In this document: positions 40,273-49,600 of the stretch, piece by piece
Position numbering within the stretch: position 1 is the stretch's first letter
How the letters are laid out: each line of letters opens with the position of its first letter
NCBI GenBank assembly: GCA_964410625.1
Contig: CAYPHY010000011.1
Coordinates: forward strand, 75,067-139,066
Length of the DNA stretch: 64,000 nt
Reading direction: 5' to 3'
Source of the DNA: CAYPHY01 sp964410625
GTDB lineage: Bacteria > Chloroflexota > Anaerolineae > Promineifilales > Promineifilaceae
Program-made: the position numbers and the translations under genes
Notes under the pieces: generated by a model
Database searches by the model: none
Seen by the model: only the letters and a program-made list of their open reading frames with translations
Told to the model about the DNA's origin: nothing

Positions 40273-42526
40273 GATGCCACCCAGCCAGGGCTTCTCGCGC
40301 GGCCGTATAGCCAATATCAATGAGCGCCCGATAGGCCCCAAAGTCAAGGATGCCAAATTGCTTCACATCCGGCTCGATCAGCAGCGCGGCCAGCTTTTGT
40401 GTTTCCTTGTTGTGGTAAACGGTGTTGATCTCCATCGTTCGCATCATGCTTCCCACCAAACTGGGAACACGTAGCTTCTTACCAAAAGGCAGGATACGGC
40501 CGCGCAACACTTGCCAGCCGGAGATGCTATCCCCAAAGTCGTACTTGCTCGGCTGCTCGCGGTGTGGGTTGACATTCACGCCGACCACCGGCCCCCCTTC
40601 CGTGCGGCCGACCATGATCTCCACCGGAAAGTTATTCATCACCCCGCCATCCACCAATACCTGCCGCTCCTCATTGAGCAACGGACTAAACACTGGCGGG
40701 AGCGCAGAACTGGCGCGGATCGCCTGCCACAGCTGCCCACGATCTTGAATGACGGGTTCGGCCGTAGACAGATTGGTGGCAACAGCAAAGAACGGCCGCC
40801 ACATATCCTCAATCAACGTCTCACCAAATATATCTTGCAAGACGCGCGTTAGTTTGTGCGAGGCCATCACCGAGGTGAAGGGGAGTGTATAGTCAAACAA
40901 TTCACGCGGGTTGGCAAAACGCTCCGCTAGCTGAGTCAGCCCCTCATAATCATTGCGCATCACCCAGGCGCCGCCGATCAGCGCCCCAATGCTGGTCCCG
41001 CCCACATAATCAACGGGCAGCCCCAGTTCCTCCAGCGCATGGATGACGCCGATATGGGCCATCCCCCGCGCTGCGCCACCGCTTAACACCAGGCCAACCG
41101 AGCGTCCGGTCAAGCGGCGGGCCAGTCGTTGCCACTGCGCCGGGTGGTCCTCGGTCACATGGTAATGGGCGCTTATTTGGCGTGGTTGGAGCCAGGCGGC
41201 CGTTCCTCGTGGCAACACAGTTCCCGCCGGATGGAGCAAGACCAGATCGCGCCGCGTCTGTCCCGGCAAGGCCGCCTCGCCTGCCCCTGGCTGCGGATGA
41301 TCATCTGGCCGCGCCACCAACAACAGGCGATCCGCCTGGTCCACGCAGCGCTGCGTCCAGGCCGACCAGGAACCATCGGCCGACCCATCGGCCACGTAGA
41401 GCAGATGGCGATAATGGCGCTCCTGCTCCGTCATCCAACCCGTCAACACCGGGTAAATGGGATCGTCGGCCGTCATCTGCGCCGCACCCGGTCTGCCAAA
41501 GGCTTCGTCGAAACTGTCGGCCGTCCATACCCGCGTCAGACCATACCCTTGCAAATAGCCCGCCAGACGGTGTGCAAAGCTTTCGGCCGAGACGCCGCCG
41601 GTCGGAAGAATCGCCAACGACAACGCTAGCGGCGCTTCGGCGTGGGAGGTGACACGCAAGGCCAGTTGGCGGCGACGAATGATGATGCGGGTAATCTCCA
41701 GCATCGCCTGGGGATAGCGCGGCATCAGCCGTTCAAACATCGGCCGAGTTAATTCTACGACATTGCTTTCGCGGATCGCCCGCACCTGTGCCGAACGGGG
41801 TTCGTCGGTCAGCAAGGCAAACTCGCCCACCGTCTCGCCCGGCCCCACTTCACCCAGACTACGTTCGCGGCCGTCACGCTCGCGAAAGGTGATTTGCAGA
41901 CGGCCGTTGACGACGATATACATGGCGTGACCGCTTTCCCCTTGCTCAAACAGCACCTCGCCATTTGCTAAATGTCGCCAGGTCAGTTGCTCCTGGAACT
42001 CATGCAGCGTGGTCGCATCCATCTCGCCAAAGAGTTGGGTCAGAATGCCCACCAGTTGGACGCGCCGGAGGCGTGGGGTCATCGAGCGTGCAAACCGCGC
42101 CACGACATCAGGATGGGCGGCCGCCAGCCGTTCATATCCGGCTTTCGACAAGCGAATAAGTTCAGAATCAACGAGGGCGACGATGTCGGCCGAGCGTGGT
42201 TGCCCGGTCAGCAAGGCCATCTCCCCTACGCTGCGCCCCGCATCAATACGGTCTACGGCCGTTGCCCGGCCGTTGGCATCGTGTACGCGAGCCTCCAAGA
42301 GACCGCTCGCCACCACATACATACTATCTCCAGGGTCTCCCTGGTTGAACAGCGTTTCCCCTTCGCGCAGTTGGATGGTTTCCAATTCGCGGCCGAGTGC
42401 CGCACGCAAGGGTTCTTCTAAGGGGCCAAATAGTTCATCATCGGTCAACAAATCAATCGGGGACTGTTCGCGTTGGTTGCGTTGGTTACGTTGGTTGGGT
42501 TGTTGGGTGATTCCTTCAGCCATCAT
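40265..42526 (-). CDS. NTE-like patatin phospholipase with two cyclic-nucleotide-binding domains
   Basis: A 753-residue protein with the layout of neuropathy target esterase (PNPLA6): CNB domain 1 (about 30-145, phosphate cassette SVGEMALLTGQPRSA), CNB domain 2 (about 155-275, TVGEFALLTDEPRSA), linker domain, then a patatin domain with LSGGAARGMAHIGV (oxyanion hole with Arg), GGTSIGALIGG (GxSxG) and VDGGVMNNFP (Asp). It would hydrolyse phospholipid or lysophospholipid, perhaps gated by cyclic nucleotides. The N terminus contains NQRNQRNQREQ, encoded by a short tandem repeat. The ATG at 42526 follows GAGGAG. It is upstream of and coupled to the degenerate paralogue, and divergent from the NTT-HEAT gene. 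Confidence 0.9.
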   Translation of the reverse strand: MMAEGITQQPNQRNQRNQREQSPIDLLTDDELFGPLEEPLRAALGRELETIQLREGETLFNQGDPGDSMYVVASGLLEARVHDANGRATAVDRIDAGRSVGEMALLTGQPRSADIVALVDSELIRLSKAGYERLAAAHPDVVARFARSMTPRLRRVQLVGILTQLFGEMDATTLHEFQEQLTWRHLANGEVLFEQGESGHAMYIVVNGRLQITFRERDGRERSLGEVGPGETVGEFALLTDEPRSAQVRAIRESNVVELTRPMFERLMPRYPQAMLEITRIIIRRRQLALRVTSHAEAPLALSLAILPTGGVSAESFAHRLAGYLQGYGLTRVWTADSFDEAFGRPGAAQMTADDPIYPVLTGWMTEQERHYRHLLYVADGSADGSWSAWTQRCVDQADRLLLVARPDDHPQPGAGEAALPGQTRRDLVLLHPAGTVLPRGTAAWLQPRQISAHYHVTEDHPAQWQRLARRLTGRSVGLVLSGGAARGMAHIGVIHALEELGLPVDYVGGTSIGALIGGAWVMRNDYEGLTQLAERFANPRELFDYTLPFTSVMASHKLTRVLQDIFGETLIEDMWRPFFAVATNLSTAEPVIQDRGQLWQAIRASSALPPVFSPLLNEERQVLVDGGVMNNFPVEIMVGRTEGGPVVGVNVNPHREQPSKYDFGDSISGWQVLRGRILPFGKKLRVPSLVGSMMRTMEINTVYHNKETQKLAALLIEPDVKQFGILDFGAYRALIDIGYTAAREALAGWHHD

Positions 42527-42840
42527 GCTCCTCATGCCTGGTTACAATTGTTTCAATCCAGCATTCTGCGATTCGACGGCCCACAAACCTCCTCTGTTAC
42601 CCCAACCGACTTTTGCCGATTTTGTTGACAACGCAAGACATTATAGTATTATGCCGCACGGTCAGGCGACTGCCAATTCGTCCTCGATCACACATCCAGA
42701 CTTCAGACCGAGCTTATATAAACATAGGACTAATATACCAGCAACGAATTGCGACAATTTCAACCTTTTTTGCGGAGATCGGCAGCACTCCACCAATACA
42801 CCAATAAGCCAACCAAGCTGATTAGAATCAGGTACAACGA

Positions 42841-45627
42841 ATGCCCACCAACCAGAATCCGATACGCGCGTTCTTGAAAGTTCAACCAGGGGAAGAAATC
42901 CGCGCTGTTGGGATGTTTCTTTATTCGTTGCTGGCTATTGGCGGCGTCATTTTGATCGGCCGCGAAGCCGGTCGAGTCCTCTTTCTCAGCCAGCTACCTG
43001 GATCAGCCACACCTTATCGTTACATTTTGCCGCCGCTGGTCATTGTGCCGGTGCTGGCGCTCTACACCCGGCTGGTGCCACGCTATCGCCTCACCAGGCT
43101 GATCATCGGCACGGGGATTGTGATGGCAGCGGGTATTTTGGCCTTTCGTCTGCTGCTGGAGGGGCCAACGGCCGATCAATTCGGTACGTTGGTCGGCATG
43201 TATATCTACCTCCAGGTTGTGGCTACCATTGTCGGTATACAATTTTGGACCTATGCCAACGACATCTTCACCTCACGCGAGGCGCGTCGCCTGTTTTCGC
43301 TGATCGCCGTCGGCGGCACGCTGGCGAATGTGGTCGCCGGAACTGTTTTGCGACTGGTGGCCGGTTTCATCAACCCCAAAGACCTGTTGCTGATCATGAC
43401 CAGCGGATTACTCGGCAGTCTGGTTGTCGTCGCTATGTTGCACCGCCAGCGGATAGATGGGCTTTCTAATGAGCGAAAGCCGCCCACTTCAGCAACTGAA
43501 AATGCTTCATTGCGGAGCACCATCGCCGAATTACGCCGTTCGCGCCTCTTGCTGACGGCCAGCGCGATGATGCTGACCATCTCGCTCGTCACCAACATCG
43601 CCGCTTACCAGCTTGATCTCTCGCTGCAACGCTTCTTTGCCGGAAACGCCCAGGGGATGATCGCCTTTATGGGGACATTTAACGTCATCAGCGGTGTATT
43701 GGCACTGGTGATGCAGCTCTTTGTCACCAGCCGCTTGCTCGGCCGCGCCGGGCTGCTGGTTAGCCTGCTCATCCTGCCCATCGCCCACATCGCCGGAGCA
43801 ACCACACTGATCCTCGCCGCCGGTGCGATGTGGGCGGCGGCGCTGCCGCGTGGCATTGATTATGTGTTTCGTTACACCGTGAACGACAGTGCGCTCAACA
43901 TCCTCTTCTTGCCTGTCTCTTCCAGCCTACGCCGCCGGGCAAAAGCATTGGTCGAAGGGATGATGAAACCCTCGGCCATTGCTCTGTTGGGCTTGCTGTT
44001 TCTGTTGTTCCAACGGGACGATATTGACCAGGTTGGTGTCCAGGCGATTGATGTGGTCCCCTGGTCGGCCGTTGCGCTCGTATTGATTGGGCTGTGGGTG
44101 TGGCTGGTCAGTCGCGTCCGCCAACATTATACGGCCGCGCTCACCACCAGTTTGCAACAGCGCCGCCTCGATCTTGACACTCCGACGATTGATGCCACTG
44201 ACGACACGACACGCCAGGTGTTGATTGACGCGCTCCAGGGAGCGGACCATCCACAGGTGATCCACGCCCTCAACCTGATGAGCGCCACCCCAGAGGTAGA
44301 TTGGTCGCCCCATGTCTTGCATCTGCTCCGCCATCCAACACCGGGCGTTCGATTGGCGGCCGTGCGCTTTCTCGGTCGTGGTGGGGAACATCCCTACACC
44401 AACGAAGTAGCCCACCTCTTCGCCGACCTAGATGAGAGCGTGCGGGCGGCCGCCATTGAATCATTTTGTGCCTCTTGCGCCAATGCCGACATGAGCCAGG
44501 TTATGGTTTATCTCAATTCACCCACGGCCGCTATTCAGGGCGCAACGGTGATGAGTCTGATCAAGTATGGGGATTTGGACAACATCCTGCACGCCGCGCC
44601 CTATCTGAGAAAACTCATCGAAAGCCCTGATCCCCAGATTCGTGCCACAGGGGCCGATGTCCTCGGCCGCCTCGGTGTCCGTCGTTTCTACGAGCCGCTC
44701 CTCGACCTGATGGAAGACCCCGTTCAGGAAGTCAGACTACGAGCGATTCGCGCCGCCGGGCGCGTTGGTCACCCGCAATTAGTGCCCCTCTTGCTAAACA
44801 AGCTGGCCGATCCAGCATTGGCGGCGACAACGGCCGAGGCACTATCCCATTTCGGAAACGGGGTAGAAGCGGCGCTTGGCACTGCGCTGGCCGGCCACCA
44901 CAATCCGGCCGTGCGTGCCCAGGTGCCGCGCGTCTTGCAACGGATACCGACACCTGCGGCGGCGGCCGTGTTGCTTAAACACCTGCACGAACCAGACAAC
45001 CATCTTCGCGGCCGCATCTACCAGGCACTCAGCCGGCTGCAAGCGCAAGGGGTCCCCTTCACATTCGACCGCGCGGCCATCAACCAGGCGATCCAGGAAG
45101 AAATCTATCACGCCTATTATCTCAGCGTGGTCCACCAGGACCTGGGCGAACAAGGACGCCGTTGGCTTCTGGGATCGGTACTCACCGAGCAGCGCAACTA
45201 TGCCCTGGACCGCCTCTTTTTTCTGCTCGATCTCTTGCACCCCTGGCGCAATCTGCTCCTCGCCCGCCAGGCGCTTGGTTCGCCCGACCCACGCCGCCGG
45301 GCGTATGCCATTGAACTGGTGGACACCATCGCTGGTCGCCAATGGCGCGAACTGCTCGTCCCTCTGGTCGAGGCGCCGGTCGAGCAGATTGCCCTCATTG
45401 GCGCACAACGATTTGCCATTCCCCGGCAAACGATGGTCGAGCGACTGGGTGAACTGGCCGGACACCCCCAACCCTGGGTACGGGCCTGTACGCTCTACAA
45501 TATCGGTCATCTGCCGGTTGAGGAGCTAAGCGTTGCACTGCTGTCTGCGGCCGATGATGAGGCCGACATCGTGCGGGAAACGGCGATGCTCGCTGACACA
45601 AAGTTGTCCTGGCACAAAGTTGGTTAA
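42841..45627 (+). CDS. NTT/ADP-ATP carrier-like membrane protein fused to HEAT repeats
   Basis: A 928-residue two-part protein. Residues 1-430 have about twelve membrane helices and resemble the bacterial/plastid nucleotide transporter (NTT, Npt1/2-like) fold: FLYSLLAIGGVILIGREAGR at the start, FWTYANDIFTSREARRLFSLIAVGGTLANVVAG, and KALVEGMMKPSAIALLGL. Residues 440-920 are HEAT-like helical repeats (VRLAAVRFLGRGG, VRAAAIESFCASC, VRLRAIRAAGRVGHPQ). NTT-HEAT fusions, often with a CNB domain, are known from free-living bacteria; here the CNB part is a separate gene 35 bases downstream. Whether it moves nucleotides is not shown. Confidence 0.82.
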   Translation: MPTNQNPIRAFLKVQPGEEIRAVGMFLYSLLAIGGVILIGREAGRVLFLSQLPGSATPYRYILPPLVIVPVLALYTRLVPRYRLTRLIIGTGIVMAAGILAFRLLLEGPTADQFGTLVGMYIYLQVVATIVGIQFWTYANDIFTSREARRLFSLIAVGGTLANVVAGTVLRLVAGFINPKDLLLIMTSGLLGSLVVVAMLHRQRIDGLSNERKPPTSATENASLRSTIAELRRSRLLLTASAMMLTISLVTNIAAYQLDLSLQRFFAGNAQGMIAFMGTFNVISGVLALVMQLFVTSRLLGRAGLLVSLLILPIAHIAGATTLILAAGAMWAAALPRGIDYVFRYTVNDSALNILFLPVSSSLRRRAKALVEGMMKPSAIALLGLLFLLFQRDDIDQVGVQAIDVVPWSAVALVLIGLWVWLVSRVRQHYTAALTTSLQQRRLDLDTPTIDATDDTTRQVLIDALQGADHPQVIHALNLMSATPEVDWSPHVLHLLRHPTPGVRLAAVRFLGRGGEHPYTNEVAHLFADLDESVRAAAIESFCASCANADMSQVMVYLNSPTAAIQGATVMSLIKYGDLDNILHAAPYLRKLIESPDPQIRATGADVLGRLGVRRFYEPLLDLMEDPVQEVRLRAIRAAGRVGHPQLVPLLLNKLADPALAATTAEALSHFGNGVEAALGTALAGHHNPAVRAQVPRVLQRIPTPAAAAVLLKHLHEPDNHLRGRIYQALSRLQAQGVPFTFDRAAINQAIQEEIYHAYYLSVVHQDLGEQGRRWLLGSVLTEQRNYALDRLFFLLDLLHPWRNLLLARQALGSPDPRRRAYAIELVDTIAGRQWRELLVPLVEAPVEQIALIGAQRFAIPRQTMVERLGELAGHPQPWVRACTLYNIGHLPVEELSVALLSAADDEADIVRETAMLADTKLSWHKVG

Positions 45628-45662
45628 CCACCAAACCACCATCAACGACCAAAGGATTTCCT

Positions 45663-46109
45663 ATGGGTTTATCTACGATTGAACGTGTTCTTTTTCTACG
45701 TGGCGTTGATCTCTTCAGTGAAATTGCCAGCGAAGAGCTTGTTTATGTCGCTCGTGCCTGCCGTGAAGAGACGATCCCAGCCGGAACACAGTTTATCACC
45801 CAGGGTGACATTGGTGACTGCCTCTACATCCTCGTCAGTGGCGAAGCGAAAATCGAGATTGATGGTGTGGGCGAGGTGCTGCGGCGGAAGGGGCGAGACA
45901 TCATCGGTGAGATGGCGATCATCAGCCGCAACCCGCGCACAGCCACCTGTATCGCCACCGAAGAAATCACCGCGTTGAAGATTAACCATGATGATTTTTG
46001 GGAATTGATGGACCAACATCCCCCGCTGGCGTTGGGGGTGATCAAGATATTGGCGCAGCGGCTGGATGAGGCGGCGAAAAATATCGGCCGTCTCGCTCGT
46101 TCGCCATAA
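45663..46109 (+). CDS. Stand-alone cyclic-nucleotide-binding protein
   Basis: A 148-residue protein that is just one CNB domain: LRGVDLFSEIASEELVYVAR, GDIGDCLYILVSGEAKIEIDG, and the phosphate-binding cassette IGEMAIISRNPRTATCIA with the Glu and Arg needed for cAMP/cGMP binding. It has no DNA-binding helix-turn-helix. It follows the NTT-HEAT gene by 35 bases with an AAGGA before the ATG and probably acts as its regulatory subunit, replacing the CNB domain fused in other NTT-HEAT proteins (inference). Confidence 0.88.
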   Translation: MGLSTIERVLFLRGVDLFSEIASEELVYVARACREETIPAGTQFITQGDIGDCLYILVSGEAKIEIDGVGEVLRRKGRDIIGEMAIISRNPRTATCIATEEITALKINHDDFWELMDQHPPLALGVIKILAQRLDEAAKNIGRLARSP

Positions 46110-46138
46110 GCAATTCACAAATTAATCGCGCAACAATC

Positions 46139-46168
46139 GTAGGGGCGGGTTTGAAACCCACCCCCTAC
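46139..46168. repeat. GTAGGGGCGGGTTT-type small palindrome
   Basis: GTAGGGGCGGGTTT and AAACCCACCCCCTAC (with one mismatch) form a hairpin just after the CNB gene, probably its 3' end. The following bases to about 46520 are AT-richer with no coding signal that I can see. Confidence 0.65.
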
Positions 46169-46525
46169 TTCCTATCCTCCTTAAGAAAGGTGATAAGGCG
46201 GACACCCTATACTTCCTCGAATAAATGTCTTAGAGGATTCTGCATTTTTGTAATCTAGTTAACAACTTTTCGGTAAAATTGTCCGTGAAAACGTGTTACA
46301 ATGTTTGCTGACCCCAATTGCTGGCGTGTTTATACTGCTAGGCAGCGGGAAAAAACAAATAGCTAAGTAACTAAATAACCAACAACCAACATTAGATCAC
46401 AGTAGTTGCCGGTGATATATTCGTCGGCCGCCCGCCTTGTCAATTAAAGAGATAGAGCTGCGCCTAAAATGTCTCTTTATTCGGTCAGGCAATGAGTGTA
46501 AGCTTATAGGTAAGGATTAAGTATT

Positions 46526-46612
46526 GGTAGAACTCCCCAAAGCCGTCAGGCTTGACCAATGCCGCGAGGCTCGACTCTCACGCGAATCAGGTTCGCTCTT
46601 TATGCTTTACCG
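46526..46612 (+). promoter_or_regulatory. Leader with three short hairpins ahead of the giant gene
   Basis: AAGCCGTCAGGCTT, GCCGCGAGGC and GCGAATCAGGTTCGC follow each other within 70 bases, upstream of the AGGAGG at 46631-46636. The first two share the GCC-N4-GGC form. This compact set could be a structured 5' UTR; I could not match it to a known riboswitch. Confidence 0.35.
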
Positions 46613-46644
46613 CACGTATAAAAAGCCTAAAAGGAGGCTGTATC

Positions 46645-49600
46645 ATGTCACGCCGCCATATATTGCGTCACGATTTTCGGATCAATGTAAACGTTGACCA
46701 GCACCAACCCCGTTTGCCTTTCGCACACTGGAAGGTGGCGCTGCTTGTGTTGCTGATGGTATTGGGGATTGCCCTGGTTCGGCCGTCCGTCACCCGTGCA
46801 AACGGAATTGCCGTAGATGGAAGCGTGGTGGAAATCGCACTCGACGAAGCTTGTTCGCTGATCGAAGCCATCGAAAATGCCAACGATACGACGAATGGCT
46901 TCGTTCATCAGGACTGTGTAGCTGGCAATCCAGCCGGAGAAGATGTTATCGAGCTGGAAGACGGCAGCCTCTTTTTGCTGTCCCAAGTCAATAACATTTC
47001 TGATGGCGACTATAATGGTTTGCCGGTGATCACCAGTCCGATCGTCATTGAATCCAGTGGCTCGGCCTCCCTCCACGTTGAAAGTGAAGTGCCATTACGC
47101 ATATTCGAAGTCGCCAACAGCGGCAATCTAACCGTGCGGAATCTCGCCCTCAGCGGCGGCCGCGCCCAAAAAGGGGGCGGTATCCTCAACTTTGGTTCCC
47201 TGACTGTCGAGAATACCATATTGGAAGACAACTCGGCCGTTGGCGAAGATGGACAAAACGGCGGCGACTGCCCCGACAATCCCCCTGATCCAAACACATG
47301 CCTCGGTGGTGGTGGCGGCGGTGGCAGTTGGGGCATCGGCGGTGCTATCTATAATGATGGCAATGCCACCATTATAGACAGCTTCCTGCGTGACAACCTC
47401 GCCCAGGGTGGCAACGGCGGCCGTGGTTACTATCCAGAACCGGGGGTCTTTAATGCCGTCGGTGGCAATGGCGGTGGGCCATTTGGCGGCACAGGTGGCC
47501 CAGCCGGACAAGATGGCACCAACGCCACCCAAGAAGGCAGCGGCGGCGGCGGTGGCGGTGGCACTTCCTCCCAGGCTGGCAACGGCGGCAATGGCCTCTT
47601 CGGCGGCGGTGGCGGCGGTGGCGGACACACGTCCGGTGGACCAGGCGGTACGGGCGGTTCCGGTAGCTTCTATGGTGGAGGTGGCGGGGACGGTGACAGC
47701 AGTGGTAGTGGTGGCGGCGGCGGTGGGGCCGGCCTTGGTGGGGCTATTGCCAACCGCGACACGATCACCATCATCGGCACAACCATCGCTGGCAACAATG
47801 CCTATGGTGGGTCAGGCGGTCTTTATGTCGGCTCGGAGCCAAGCTATGTAGGCAATGGCGAGGACGGCCAGGGTAACGGCGGCGCCATCTTTAGCGATGT
47901 CGAAGAGAGCTTCTCCGTAAGAATCATCAATTCCACCATTGCTAACAACACCGCCGACAACCACGGTGGTGGGCTGTTCCTCTATGGCAACGGTGATGAT
48001 CTCTATATGAGCCATACCACGGTTATCAATAATACGTCTACCTTTGGCGATGGCTCTGGAATCTATCTGAACGGAGATGGCTTCAGCGGCTTAACTGTCA
48101 ATATTCGCAGTAGCATCATCGCCAGTAACAGCGGTGCAGACTGTTTTGCGACCAATCAAGAGGATGGCGTTTATCTTGGCACCTCTGACTACAATCTCAT
48201 CGGTAACGGCGATGGTTGTGAGTGGCTCTTCGATGCGAATGATAATAATCTAGTCGGCACGGCCGATCTATCAATTGATCCTCTGCTTGGCCCATTGGGC
48301 GAAAATGGCGGCTCGAACCAGACGGCCGTGCCCCAAAGCGGCAGCCCGGCCATTGATGCCGCCCATCCTGGTTGTCTGGATGTAGAAGGCGCCCTGGTAA
48401 GCGTTGACCAGCGAGGGGAACCACGACCAACTGGCGCAGGCTGTGACATCGGCGCAGTGGAAACGGATGTCTTCACACCCACACCATTTATCGTCACAGG
48501 CACGACGCCTGACCAAAACGCACTCAACGTTGAGCGCGACACAGACGTCATCGCCTTCTTAAACGATACCCCCTATTACGTCACCCTTGATGGCAACACG
48601 ATGCCGGTGCGTGGCTCCCAATCGCCAGATTACAACGGCAGCTACATCACCAGCGAAAACCAGGCCATCTTCAGCGAGCATACGCCATTTAAGCCGGGTG
48701 AAGAGATTTCAGTGACGGTGACGGATGGTGTGGTGAACACCTTAGAGGAGCCAGCCCAGCCATTCACCTGGCAGTTTACGGCCGCTGTCGATGCGAACAG
48801 CCCTGGCAACTTCGCTCCCCATCCCACAACTCCAGTCCTGAACCCGCCACCGGATACTGATCCGCAATGTTCCAGAAACGTCGCGCTGGCCGATGTAGAC
48901 GGCGATGGCGATCTGGATGCGGTACTCAGCAATCCCCATATCAATGGCATCCCTGCCCGGCCGAGCCAGGTCTGGCTCAACGATGGTTCAGGCGATCTAA
49001 CATTCAGTAGCGCCTGGAACTTTGTCACAAGCCAAAATGTTGGCCTGGGTGATCTAGATGGCGATGGCGATTTAGATGCCTTCTCCGTCGGTCACGGGGA
49101 TTTCAGGCACACCTTCCGCAATAACGGAAGCGGCTTTGTTGCTCTTGACAGCTTCGGCTCTGATGCAGAGAACCCATGGGCCGTTGCTTTGGGGGATGTA
49201 GACGGTGACGGCGATTTGGACGCGGTCATCGGCGTACAAAATGGGACTGGCATTCCATCGTGGAATGCACCGAATGAAGTGTGGTACAATGATGGCAACG
49301 GCGAATTCTTCGCCACGGAAGGATCACTCTTCGGCGATGATGACAGCCGCGATATTGCTCTGGCCGATGTCAACCTCGACGGCCACCTGGACGCGCTCTC
49401 GCTCCACGTGGGTGGGGTCAATATCCACCTCAACAATGGATTTGGTGAATTCTCCAGTTTCCCCAACTATTCAATTGCCAGCAACGGCAGCAATGGAGCC
49501 TTCGCCGAAGGTTTTGCCGTAGGCGATCTAAACGGTGATCAATACCCTGATATTGCCATTGCCAATTGGAATCTAGCAGGCACAGCGGTCAATGAAATCT

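Noticed and set aside
45696..46118. Antisense ORF over the CNB gene
   Set aside because: The plus-strand CNB domain is complete with an SD and an operon partner; the antisense frame resembles nothing.
47128..47628. Long antisense ORFs over the Gly-rich region of the giant gene
   Set aside because: They are mirror images of GGC/GGT-rich codons (Pro- and Ala-rich), without start signals or homology.
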